From: CAYPLH01 sp964411505
Lineage (GTDB): Bacteria > Bacillota > Clostridia > CAYPLH01 > DUMO01
Direction of reading: 5' to 3'
DNA: 64,000 nt
Assembly (NCBI GenBank): GCA_964411505.1
Contig: CAYPLH010000018.1
Coordinates: 3,826-67,825 of the forward strand
Both the position numbers and the translations under genes were made by a program. Position 1 is the stretch's first letter; each line of letters opens with the position of its first letter. Below are positions 37,023 through 45,753 of the stretch, piece after piece. The notes beneath the pieces were generated by a model that did not search any database, had not been told where the DNA came from, and saw only the letters and a list, made by a program, of their open reading frames with translations.

Positions 37023-39434
37023 CTATGATCTATGACCAGACCATACTTTAGCAGCAAGTACTAACATGTCATCACGAGATTTACCGCCACTTACTGCAAG
37101 TGCTTTGTTCAAAACATCATCAGCAATTTCCTGGGGGTTTCTGCTTTCTAACTCTGATAAAAAATCCTCGAGAATAAAACCATCAACCACATTCTCATAA
37201 AATGAATCATAAATACCATCAGTCATCATAATAATGAAATCTCCGTCCTCCACATTAAAATGCATCAGCTCTGTTTCCACACTGCCCAAAATTCCAGCAG
37301 GTAAAGATATCGTTTTAATTATCTTAACCATGTCATCTTTTTTTATATATGTTGGCGCAGCGCCTATTTTGACAAATTCCACATCACCGTCATATAGATC
37401 AATTATGGAAAGGTCTATTGTCGCAAAACTTTCTTCATTTGATTTCATTAGAAGAATTGAATTAATGATATTAATAGTCGTATCTGTATCAAATCCAGAA
37501 TCTACAAGCTCTTCAAGAAGCTTGATTACAGTATTACTTTGGATAGCAGCTCCTTCACCAGATCCCATACCATCACTTAAAGCAGCAATAAACTTACTCT
37601 CTCCTGTGTTGAAAAATGTATAGCTGTCTCCAGATTTAAACATCCCGGACTTCGGTTTCATGCTGACACCCATTGTTACACTAAGCACTTCTTCTTCCAT
37701 TAATCTTAATACAAACATATCCGATGACTTTTTGCCGCTTCTTGAACCATTCTTTCTCATTTTTCTTCCTGTTGCTGTAGAAACTATTTTCTCTATAAGA
37801 CTGATATTCTCCCTTGCTTCCTGACATTCTTTATTGGAATTAGAAATTTCAATCTCATATTTCCCCCACTTATTTTCATATACAGTAACATCCTCAGCTT
37901 TTATCCCGGACTCTTTGAGTTTATCTTTTATCAAATACTCAAGATCACCTTTAAATGACTCTTCTATGCTAATTTCTGTTGCCAGACCTGTTATTATTTT
38001 GGATAAACCACTTAATTGCTGTGAAAGCATCTCACGGCTCTCATTTATTTTATTTTTCCACACTGTATTCACCTTCAATACTTCATATAAGCTATTTGCT
38101 TCATTTACAAAGCTATTAATACGCTCACATCGCTCCAAAAGATAATTAGGAACATCCTCCCTTGCTACCCAACCTTTCATTTCAAGTATTTCTACAATGG
38201 AGAAAAACGACTGATATGTACTGTAAAAATTTCTGTCCCAACAATGCCTGCATAAACTGCAATTTTTACATACCTTATCAGCAACACGGTCAAGCAAAAT
38301 TGAAACATCCTGCTTATTTGATACAGGTTTTGCTTCTGCTATTTCATCATAAGTTTTTGCCAAACAGATGAAAGCATTTGAAAATTTCTTAAGTTTATCT
38401 ACAGTCATTTCCCTGATCTTTTTTGCATAGTTTTTTTTATCGCCTACTAGCTTTACTGACGCTTTTTCACAAATACCTGACACAATACCCAGCAGTCTAG
38501 CGGGTATTAAAAGAAATATAATTACTGCCGGTAAAATCTCTTTTATATGAATCAAAACCTCTGTTGAACCATTGATATGAAAAGTCAAAATTGCATTCCC
38601 CAATACAAATCCAAGGATTGACCCCGTCTTGCCTAAATTTTTAAAAACGCCTGCCAAAAGTCCACAAAATGCATATGAGGCAATTATTTCAGGGTTTTTT
38701 GCTGCGGTAAGGCTTATTATAAGTCCCATGGCTACACCTAGTGCGGAGCCAACACCGGCTCCGAATTTGTGACCTAACGATAAAATTACAAATATACACA
38801 ATATGTTCATTACAGATGTCCCTGCAATATAAATATTACCAAGTCCTGAAATCAAAACTGCTGCTGCTATTGTTAAACTAATCAGCTCTTCGTTTGAGTA
38901 ATAACCGCTGCGTGATGACTCAGTCAATGTAGTAAGGAAATATTTAAATATGAATACAAGACAAAAAACCATACAGCTAAAAAATATTAATTTGAAAAGG
39001 TCATACATTAGTAGCCCATCAAGATAGACCACAATAATTCCAGGTATAAATACACTAACAAACGAAACTAGTGCATGCTTTAGCTTTGCTTTTCCATCTT
39101 CATAGTTTATAATAAGACCAAATGTTTTAAAAAGTACCATAGCAGACAGGCTAATAAATATTTGATCAACAGCACCTACAGAGATCATACCAAAAGTCAG
39201 TCCCACAGCCATAAATGCTTTATTTACCTCAAGTCCCGTTGCTGCAGCATATAGCGCAAACCCAAAAGGCATAAACTGTCCAAGCAACGACGCCCTGCCC
39301 ATAAAAATAGAAATAAGCAAAGCCGTCATGTTTTGCTTGGTAAATATAAGTCTGGTCACTCTGTTATTTCTAACTTCTCCAAACTTTCTTACAGCATTTT
39401 GAATAATCATGTTTGATGATAATTGTTCATTCAT
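37023..39434 (-). CDS. spoIIE: stage II sporulation protein E, serine phosphatase
   Basis: 803 residues from ATG 39434, preceded by GGGGGAACAAAAG. The N-terminal third has about ten membrane helices. A central region contains a Cys cluster (CKNCSLCRHCW). The C-terminal PP2C domain has ALSDGMGSGEGAAIQS and MMTDGIYDS with the metal-binding Asp residues. In sporulating Firmicutes it dephosphorylates SpoIIAA to release sigma-F in the forespore and helps place the polar septum. Its promoter has the 21-base spacing known for Spo0A-activated genes. Confidence 0.95.
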   Translation of the reverse strand: MNEQLSSNMIIQNAVRKFGEVRNNRVTRLIFTKQNMTALLISIFMGRASLLGQFMPFGFALYAAATGLEVNKAFMAVGLTFGMISVGAVDQIFISLSAMVLFKTFGLIINYEDGKAKLKHALVSFVSVFIPGIIVVYLDGLLMYDLFKLIFFSCMVFCLVFIFKYFLTTLTESSRSGYYSNEELISLTIAAAVLISGLGNIYIAGTSVMNILCIFVILSLGHKFGAGVGSALGVAMGLIISLTAAKNPEIIASYAFCGLLAGVFKNLGKTGSILGFVLGNAILTFHINGSTEVLIHIKEILPAVIIFLLIPARLLGIVSGICEKASVKLVGDKKNYAKKIREMTVDKLKKFSNAFICLAKTYDEIAEAKPVSNKQDVSILLDRVADKVCKNCSLCRHCWDRNFYSTYQSFFSIVEILEMKGWVAREDVPNYLLERCERINSFVNEANSLYEVLKVNTVWKNKINESREMLSQQLSGLSKIITGLATEISIEESFKGDLEYLIKDKLKESGIKAEDVTVYENKWGKYEIEISNSNKECQEARENISLIEKIVSTATGRKMRKNGSRSGKKSSDMFVLRLMEEEVLSVTMGVSMKPKSGMFKSGDSYTFFNTGESKFIAALSDGMGSGEGAAIQSNTVIKLLEELVDSGFDTDTTINIINSILLMKSNEESFATIDLSIIDLYDGDVEFVKIGAAPTYIKKDDMVKIIKTISLPAGILGSVETELMHFNVEDGDFIIMMTDGIYDSFYENVVDGFILEDFLSELESRNPQEIADDVLNKALAVSGGKSRDDMLVLAAKVWSGHRS

Positions 39435-39505
39435 CTTTTGTTCCCCCAAAATTTGTCATTAGTATAAACCCCAAAAAAACCTATTGCTATTAGGCGGCAT
39501 GGTTG

Positions 39506-39538
39506 ATTATAAAGGAATCGTAAAAAAAAGTTTGTCAA
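39506..39538 (-). promoter_or_regulatory. spoIIE promoter with 21-bp spacer
   Basis: On the minus strand TTGACA (39533-39538) and TATAAT (39506-39511) are both perfect but separated by 21 bases. This matches the unusual spacing of Spo0A-dependent sigma-A promoters such as Bacillus subtilis spoIIE and spoIIG. No perfect 0A box was found by eye. Confidence 0.7.
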
Positions 39539-39779
39539 TTTCCCTTATTGCTTATAAAAACATTCTGACATTTATCAGCAAATATTTACTCTGATTTTTC
39601 ATGGGCAAGCTTGAGAGAGTTTTAATCAAGATGTTTTTCTAAGTAATTTGATAAAGAATATTGTAGTATACCGACAAAAAATTATCACAAAATTTAATAT
39701 ATAAAAATAATATTTTGGGTAATATCCTAACACCTGGTGAAACGTTGTTCTGATTAGTGCATACTGTGTGCCTAGCTTG

Positions 39780-39942
39780 AATGGTAAGAAAAGGAGTTGA
39801 CTTAAAAATTTGCAAAGGGCATCTACTATGCAGTTCCCATTTTGTAAAAAGGTGTACTTTCCTTGTGCTTGGCTAATGGTTAGCAACTGCCAGCCCCCAT
39901 AGCGAACCTTCACCACCTAGTTACACACCATGCGTGGCGCAC
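39780..39942 (-). mobile_element. probable group II intron 5' remnant
   Basis: Read on the minus strand, the sequence begins GTGCG at 39942, the group II 5' consensus. It continues with tracts typical of bacterial group II domain I (TAACTAGGTGGTGAAGG, GGGGGCTGGCAGTTGC, TAACCATTAGCCAAGC). It sits five bases past a terminator hairpin and T-run, the preferred target of group IIC introns. No reverse transcriptase or domain V is present between it and spoIIE, so it is truncated. The inner end is approximate. Confidence 0.4.
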
Positions 39943-39948
39943 GACCAC

Positions 39949-39975
39949 AAAAAAAGAGGCATAGCCTCTTTTTTT
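39949..39975. terminator. bidirectional rho-independent terminator
   Basis: Seven A, GAGGC (39956-39960), loop ATA, GCCTC (39964-39968), seven T. It serves the EF-G-like gene on the minus strand. Confidence 0.85.
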
Positions 39976-40028
39976 AAAACTATTTTGATAAATCACAAAT
40001 CAGTGTCCCAAACGATACTTTGTTAGTA

Positions 40029-42110
40029 TTATTCGCCTTCCTCTTCTCTTTTAGCTTCCTCAATAACCTTCTGAGCTATGTTGGATGGAGTCTCCTCATA
40101 CCTTTCAAACCAGATTCTAAAGTATCCTCTTCCTTGTGTCATTGATCTTAAATCTGTTGCGTATTTAAACATTTCAGCTTGCGGAACTTCAGCTACAATC
40201 TGTTGAATTCCACCTTCTTGGGGATTCATGCCTAGAATTCTTCCGCGTCTTTTATTAAGGTCACCAATTATATCTCCCATATAGTTGTCAGGTATATATA
40301 CTTCAACATGAGCTATAGGTTCAAGTAATGCTGGACTGGCTTCTGCCATACCTTTTTTGTAAGCCAGGCTAGCTGCTATTTTGAAAGCCATTTCTGACGA
40401 GTCAACTGGATGGTAGGAACCATCAACCAAAGTTGCTTTAAGATTAACAACAGGATAACCTGCAAGCACGCCCTTGCTTATGCTGTCACGCAGACCCTTT
40501 TCAACTGCTATGAAATACTGCCTTGGAACTGCTCCACCAAAAACTTTTTCTTCAAATACAAGATCTTCCTGATCACTTGGCTCAAACTCTATAAATACAT
40601 GTCCGTACTGCCCATGTCCACCTGACTGTTTCTTGTGCTTGCCTTCTACTTTGACCATTTTTCTGATAGTTTCCCTATATGGCACCTTAGGATCTTTTAA
40701 GTCAACAGCAACATTAAACTTATTCTTAAGCTTGCTTACAGCAACATCGAGATGCTGTTCACCCACACCCGAAATAATAATTTGCTTGCTTTCAGGGTTT
40801 ATTTCGACTCTAAAAGTAGGATCTTCGTCCTGTATTCTTTGAAGACCTGCGCCTATCTTTTCCTCGTCGCCCTTTGCTTTAGGCTCTACAGCAAGTGATA
40901 TTGCAGGCTCTGGGAAAACAATTTTTTCAAGTGAAACCTGGTTGGCTTGGTCGCACAATGTATCATTAGTATTAGTTATCTGAAGCTTTGCAACAGCTCC
41001 TATATCTCCAGCCACAACTTTTGGCACCGAAATCTTTTCTTTTCCTTGTAGGCAGAATAACTGTGATATTTTCTCGGATTTTTCCTGATCTATATTATAT
41101 ACAGTGGAATCAGCCTTAATTGCTCCTGAAAATACCTTAAACAAAGATATTCTCCCAACAAACGGATCTGCAATTGTTTTGAACACTAATGCAGCACAAG
41201 GGCCACTCTCAGAAATCACCAAATCAATTTTTTCATCACTGCCAGGCTTTTGGGCTTTGACCTTTCCCTTTACATCGGGTGCAGGCATGATATCTAATAT
41301 ACCATCCATAAAAGTTTTTACACCTTGGTTATTGAAGGCTGAACCACAAAAAACAGGCACTAGGGATCCTTCACCTAAGCCTATGCTCAAGCCTTTTCTA
41401 ATCTCTTCGGTGGTAAACTCTTCTCCCCCGAAAAACTTTTCCATGAGCTCCTCGTCATTTTCAGCAATTGCCTCATTAAGAGATTCTTTGATTTCATGAA
41501 CTCTATCAGTAAGTGATGCAGGAATTTCAATATCTGTAGTATTTCCCTTATCATCGAATTTCATTGCTTTCATGTTAAGTATATCGACTATACCTATGAA
41601 TTTACCATTTTCAATAATTGGGAGTTGAAACGCAACAACGCCCACTCCAAATGTTTCTTTAAGCTGTTCTAATGTTCCATCAAAGTCAGCGTTTTCTTCG
41701 TCCATTTTGCTTACATAGAACATTTTAGGTATGCCTTGCCCACTTGCATATGCCCAGGATTTTTCAGTTCCAACTTGAATGCCACCTTTTGCATGTACCA
41801 AAATGACCGCTCCATCAGCAACCCTAATACCCTGCATAACTTCACCGGCAAAATCAAAATATCCCGGAGTGTCGATTACATTTATTTTATAATCCTTCCA
41901 TTCACAAGGCACTAATGTTGTGCTAATAGAAATATTTCTTTTAATTTCCTCGGGATCATAATCGGATACAGTACTTCCGTCAGGTATTTTCCCCATTCGA
42001 TCAATTGCCCCGCAGTTGTACAACATCGCTTCGGCAAGAGTGGTCTTACCTGCTCCTCCATGGGACATTAAGCATATGTTGCGGATCTTGTCCGTAGTAT
42101 AAGCTTTCAT
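40029..42110 (-). CDS. elongation factor G-like translational GTPase
   Basis: 693 residues. The G1 motif is SHGGAGKTTLAE, G3 DTPGYFDF, and G4 reads SKMDEE instead of NKxD, which marks an EF-G paralog rather than the housekeeping factor. EF-G domains II-V follow (ISGVGEQHLDV, KKQSGGHGQYG, VEVYIPDNYMGDIIGDLNKRRGRI). No rpsL/rpsG/tuf genes are adjacent. Such paralogs may act in ribosome recycling or stress. ATG 42110 has AAGGGGG upstream, and the gene ends at a strong terminator. Confidence 0.88.
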   Translation of the reverse strand: MKAYTTDKIRNICLMSHGGAGKTTLAEAMLYNCGAIDRMGKIPDGSTVSDYDPEEIKRNISISTTLVPCEWKDYKINVIDTPGYFDFAGEVMQGIRVADGAVILVHAKGGIQVGTEKSWAYASGQGIPKMFYVSKMDEENADFDGTLEQLKETFGVGVVAFQLPIIENGKFIGIVDILNMKAMKFDDKGNTTDIEIPASLTDRVHEIKESLNEAIAENDEELMEKFFGGEEFTTEEIRKGLSIGLGEGSLVPVFCGSAFNNQGVKTFMDGILDIMPAPDVKGKVKAQKPGSDEKIDLVISESGPCAALVFKTIADPFVGRISLFKVFSGAIKADSTVYNIDQEKSEKISQLFCLQGKEKISVPKVVAGDIGAVAKLQITNTNDTLCDQANQVSLEKIVFPEPAISLAVEPKAKGDEEKIGAGLQRIQDEDPTFRVEINPESKQIIISGVGEQHLDVAVSKLKNKFNVAVDLKDPKVPYRETIRKMVKVEGKHKKQSGGHGQYGHVFIEFEPSDQEDLVFEEKVFGGAVPRQYFIAVEKGLRDSISKGVLAGYPVVNLKATLVDGSYHPVDSSEMAFKIAASLAYKKGMAEASPALLEPIAHVEVYIPDNYMGDIIGDLNKRRGRILGMNPQEGGIQQIVAEVPQAEMFKYATDLRSMTQGRGYFRIWFERYEETPSNIAQKVIEEAKREEEGE

Positions 42111-42451
42111 AAAAACTCCCCCTTATTAGTTTGACTTTCCTATAATGCTTGATAATATATTATCTTACCTAAAAATTAGAAAAATAATTCAAAATCTTTA
42201 GGACATTTTCAAATAGATACTTAAATTTCTGCAGTAAGTCACTCGGTGCTTTTTGACAGATAATCATATTATAACATTAAACAGGTAAAGTTGAACAGTG
42301 AAATTATTATTTTTTTATTTTGTTCATCGTATGCCCTTCATATTTTAGGTTTTTAAAAGCTTTGAGTTTTTATTGAATAATTTTATATTAAGTAATAAAC
42401 TATATGGAAATACACTCTTTTATTCAAATTTACAGTAGGAGGATTATTTAA
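42111..42451. promoter_or_regulatory. divergent intergenic region
   Basis: For aroF, TTGAGT (42362-42367), 16 bases, TATATT (42384-42389) is a fair promoter. An isolated TTGACA at 42253-42258 has no -10 at correct spacing. No T-box or riboswitch fold was recognised. A promoter for the EF-G paralog was not resolved. Confidence 0.45.
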
Positions 42452-43486
42452 ATGATTATTGTAATGAAGCCTTCATCGACTAGCGAAAATATACGTGAAG
42501 TTTCAACTGTTTTAGAATCGCTCGGGCTTGGAATACATGTTTCAAAAGGTACACAAAGAACAATAATTGGCGTCATAGGTGATAAAACAGTTCTCCATAA
42601 TGTTCCCCTTGAACTTATGGAAGGTGTAGAAAAGCTTGTACCCATAGTTGAGTCATATAAACTTGCTGGTAAGACATTCATGCCTGAAAAAAGCGAAATA
42701 GATGTCTCCGGTGTAAAAATTGGAGGCAAAGGGCTTGTGATTATGGCAGGACCATGTGCAGTAGAAAACCGCGATCAGATATTAAATGCAGCTTTTGCAA
42801 TAAAGAAAACTGGTGCACAGTTTTTAAGAGGTGGGGCATTTAAGCCAAGAACTTCTCCTTACTCGTTTCAGGGTCTTGAAGAGGAAGGTCTGAAACTTTT
42901 AAAGGAAGCAAAAGATGCTACTGGATTGCTGGTAATAACCGAAGTCACCAGTGAAAAAGCGGTTGAGGTTGCCGATAAATATGTTGATATGTTTCAAATT
43001 GGCGCAAGAAACTCTCAAAACTTTCATCTTTTAAGGGAAGTAGGTCGTTCCAAAAAGCCTGTGCTTTTTAAGCGCGGACCTTCAACCACCATAGACGAAT
43101 TTTTAAATGCAACTGAATATATTATGAGTGAAGGCAACTATAATGTGGTACTCTGTGAACGAGGTATCAGGACTTTTGAAACAGCAACAAGAAATACCCT
43201 CGATATCAGTGCTATCCCAGTTATAAACGCCTCTAGTCATCTCCCTGTTATTGTTGACCCAAGCCATGCAGCAGGAAAAGCTCAATATGTTCCTCCTTTG
43301 GCTAAAGCAGCTATTGCAGCAGGTGCCGACGGGCTAATTGTAGAAGTGCACCCCGATCCTATGTGTGCATTGTCAGATGCATCGCAGCAGTTGATGCCTG
43401 AAGATTTTGACAGGCTATGTAATGACATATCAAAAATTGCAGAGATTGTAGGAAGAGAATTTAACTATGGAAAACAAACTTATTAA
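42452..43486 (+). CDS. aroF: 3-deoxy-7-phosphoheptulonate (DAHP) synthase
   Basis: 344 residues. A ferredoxin-like regulatory domain (1-75) precedes the TIM-barrel catalytic domain with MAGPCAVENRDQI, FLRGGAFKPRTSPYSFQG, KRGPSTTIDEF, DPSHAAGKA and EVHPDP. This is the type I-beta enzyme that condenses phosphoenolpyruvate and erythrose 4-phosphate, the first step of the shikimate pathway. The N-terminal domain usually gives feedback control by tyrosine. A strong AGGAGG precedes ATG 42452. It overlaps tyrA by about 20 bases, so the pair is co-expressed. Confidence 0.95.
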   Translation: MIIVMKPSSTSENIREVSTVLESLGLGIHVSKGTQRTIIGVIGDKTVLHNVPLELMEGVEKLVPIVESYKLAGKTFMPEKSEIDVSGVKIGGKGLVIMAGPCAVENRDQILNAAFAIKKTGAQFLRGGAFKPRTSPYSFQGLEEEGLKLLKEAKDATGLLVITEVTSEKAVEVADKYVDMFQIGARNSQNFHLLREVGRSKKPVLFKRGPSTTIDEFLNATEYIMSEGNYNVVLCERGIRTFETATRNTLDISAIPVINASSHLPVIVDPSHAAGKAQYVPPLAKAAIAAGADGLIVEVHPDPMCALSDASQQLMPEDFDRLCNDISKIAEIVGREFNYGKQTY

Positions 43487-44663
43487 TATGCCAAATAATA
43501 AAAAAATACTAATCATAGGATTAGGGTTGATTGGTGGTTCAATAGCTAAAGCATTAAAGCAGAAGCTGGGTTTTAATAATATAACCGCACTTGACACTAA
43601 TGAAGAAACGATCAGTCACGCTCTTTATGACCGTGTAATAAAGGAAGGATTCACAACAGTAAATGACAGTATGCAAAAAAGCGACTTAGTCTTTTTGTGC
43701 ACTCCCACTAAGCTTGCCAAAAAATACATAGGTGATATTTATACCAAACTGCCGCCTGGATCTTTGGTAACCGATGTGTGCAGCACTAAAACTGAAATTG
43801 TCAAGTATGCAGATTCAATAAAATCTAAGTGGCATGAAGATTCGCCTGCTTCTAAGTATAGCTCTCACCTGTCACCACAAAAAGCGTCCATGTTAAATGA
43901 TACTCCCGCCTTTATCGGGGGACATCCTATGGTGGGCAGTGAAAGAGGGGGCTACCAAGTAAGTACAGCTCACCTGTTTGAAAATGCATACTATATTTTA
44001 ACACCAACACAGAGCTCCGGATCAAAAAATGTAATTTTTATGACTGAGCTAGTTAAGGGTATGGGCGGAATACCCTTAATTTTAAAACCAGAAGAGCATG
44101 ATTTTATAACTGCAGGTATCAGTCATGTACCACATATAATTGCTTCAGCGTTGGTTAATCTGGTAATGCAAAGTGAAACAGAGGATGGAAAGCTTAAGAT
44201 GCTAGCAGCAGGAGGGTTTAAAGACATAACAAGAATCGCATCCTCCAGCCCACAGATGTGGGAAAATATCATATCCAGCAATTCTGAACAAATAATAAAA
44301 ATTTTATCCAATTATATTTCAATACTTGATAACTTGAAGAGTGATATCTGCCAAAACAATACACATAACATATTTGAATTCTTTGAGTCAGCAAAATCTT
44401 TTAGGGATTCTGTCCCCTCCGCAATAAAGGGTTTAATTGAACCACTTGAGGAAATATATGCAGATGTTGAAGACAAGCCTGGCATAATAGGAAAAATAGC
44501 TACATTGCTCGGAGAAAATGGGATAAATATTAAAAATATTAATATCTCGAACAACAGAGAATTTGAGCAGGGATGTCTCAAAATATCCCTGCCTGATAGA
44601 AGCATGGCTGACAGGGCTTATAAACTGCTGTCCATAGAAGGTTACATAGTATACAAAAAATAA
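43467..44663 (+). CDS. tyrA: prephenate dehydrogenase with C-terminal ACT domain
   Basis: 398 residues. The Rossmann motif IIGLGLIGGS (14-23) is followed by TDVCSTKTEI, GGHPMVGSERGGY and FITAGISHVPH, the family's active-site segments. An ACT domain (about 325-395, DKPGIIGKIATLLGENGINIKNI) probably gives tyrosine feedback. It oxidatively decarboxylates prephenate to hydroxyphenylpyruvate. ATG 43467 lies within the end of aroF; ATG 43488, just after the aroF stop, is the alternative start. It ends upstream of a large palindrome that can terminate it. Confidence 0.92.
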   Translation: MENKLINMPNNKKILIIGLGLIGGSIAKALKQKLGFNNITALDTNEETISHALYDRVIKEGFTTVNDSMQKSDLVFLCTPTKLAKKYIGDIYTKLPPGSLVTDVCSTKTEIVKYADSIKSKWHEDSPASKYSSHLSPQKASMLNDTPAFIGGHPMVGSERGGYQVSTAHLFENAYYILTPTQSSGSKNVIFMTELVKGMGGIPLILKPEEHDFITAGISHVPHIIASALVNLVMQSETEDGKLKMLAAGGFKDITRIASSSPQMWENIISSNSEQIIKILSNYISILDNLKSDICQNNTHNIFEFFESAKSFRDSVPSAIKGLIEPLEEIYADVEDKPGIIGKIATLLGENGINIKNINISNNREFEQGCLKISLPDRSMADRAYKLLSIEGYIVYKK

Positions 44664-44731
44664 ATATGCAAAACCCAGTAATTTTTGCACCATAAAATCA
44701 CTTTTGCAACCCATGGGCTCTTATCTTTTTT

Positions 44732-44763
44732 ATTGTCTAGGAAAGTATACTTTCCTAGACAAT
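44732..44763. terminator. 32-bp perfect palindrome between tyrA and rex
   Basis: Two arms of 16 bases (ATTGTCTAGGAAAGTA and its complement) with no central spacer. The rex stop codon TAG (44755-44757) is inside it. T4 follows on the plus strand, so it can terminate tyrA; on the minus strand an A-run follows. It could extrude as a cruciform. Confidence 0.65.
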
Positions 44764-45420
44764 TTTGTTGCCTTTCCCTTTCTGGTTCTGAAGTTTTTCG
44801 TTTAGACAATAACCTAATACCATTAAACCATCGCTCAAATGTACATTCTCTATAACTACATCATAAGGTATTTCCAAGTCCATAGGTGAAAAGTTCCATA
44901 AGCCTTTGATACCTGCACGTGCAGCTCTTGTCGCAACCTCAGGTGTTTTTTCATAGGGAACAGTAATCATTGCAATAGAAACTCTATGAGTTTTTACAAA
45001 ATCCTCAAATTTATCCATATGCATAACTTCAATATCTTTAATTTTTTTTCCTATAATTTCAGGACGGATATCAAATATACCTACAATCTTGTACCCTCGC
45101 TTTTCAAAGTTAGCATAGTTTGCAAGTGCCTGACCCATGTTTCCTGCTCCGAGTATAACCGTTCTATACTCATTTTGCAGCCCAAGTATCTTACCTATCT
45201 CATTATACAGTACTTCTACATTATATCCGTACCCCTGCTGTCCAAATCCTCCAAAACAGTTTAAATCTTGCCTGATTTGAGAAGCTGTAGTTCCCATCCT
45301 GTCGCTTAATTCCTTGGATGATATACGTATAATACCTAATTTCAATAAATCCGCAAGATATCTGTAATACCTAGGTAAACGCTTAACTACCGCCATGGAT
45401 ACCTTTTTTTTTGAATTCAT
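44755..45420 (-). CDS. rex: redox-sensing transcriptional repressor Rex
   Basis: 221 residues from ATG 45420, with GAGGTG five bases upstream. An N-terminal winged helix (RLPRYYRYLADLL, RISSKELSDRMGTTASQIRQDL) precedes a Rossmann NADH-binding domain (VILGAGNMGQAL) and a domain-swapped C-terminal helix. Rex senses the NADH/NAD+ ratio and represses fermentation genes at low NADH. A Rex-like operator overlaps its own promoter. Confidence 0.95.
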   Translation of the reverse strand: MNSKKKVSMAVVKRLPRYYRYLADLLKLGIIRISSKELSDRMGTTASQIRQDLNCFGGFGQQGYGYNVEVLYNEIGKILGLQNEYRTVILGAGNMGQALANYANFEKRGYKIVGIFDIRPEIIGKKIKDIEVMHMDKFEDFVKTHRVSIAMITVPYEKTPEVATRAARAGIKGLWNFSPMDLEIPYDVVIENVHLSDGLMVLGYCLNEKLQNQKGKGNKIV

Positions 45421-45598
45421 AACTGCACCTCGTTTTTTTAGATTTTTGCTCGCGAAATGATTGGTACACATATTTAGTGCTTCACCCCAGACTTATCTTG
45501 CTGAACAATTTTTAGTATAATATTTATGATTCCTTTAAATTCTTAAAGTGTTGCGTTGATTAATATGGAGTGTAGCGAGATACTGTCTATAATTGTGT

Positions 45599-45628
45599 AT
45601 TATAACACCTTTGTTATTTTATTGTCAA
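45599..45628 (-). promoter_or_regulatory. rex promoter with overlapping Rex-like operator
   Basis: On the minus strand TTGACA (45623-45628), 18 bases, TATAAT (45599-45604). The 18 bases 45611-45628 (TTGTTAT-N4-TTGTCAA on the plus strand) match the clostridial Rex site TTGTTAA-N4-TTAACAA at 11 of 14 positions. Confidence 0.6.
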
Positions 45629-45753
45629 TATTGCGTTAACATTACCCATCTGTTAAAATTGAGCTGTTACTGGTCACGGGTAGCTAAGAGATATAAGGGG
45701 AGTGAACTGTAACTTTAGCTTAATATTTTGTAGTTAGAAACAGGTGCCACAAA

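Noticed and set aside
39626..39916. 96-codon open frame on the minus strand between spoIIE and the EF-G-like gene
   Set aside because: It lies over the group II intron-like sequence, has no clear ribosome site and its residues show no domain; probably chance reading of intron RNA.
42111..42451. T-box or aromatic-amino-acid riboswitch before aroF
   Set aside because: No T-box bulge sequence or terminator pair was found by eye; only a plain promoter is supported.
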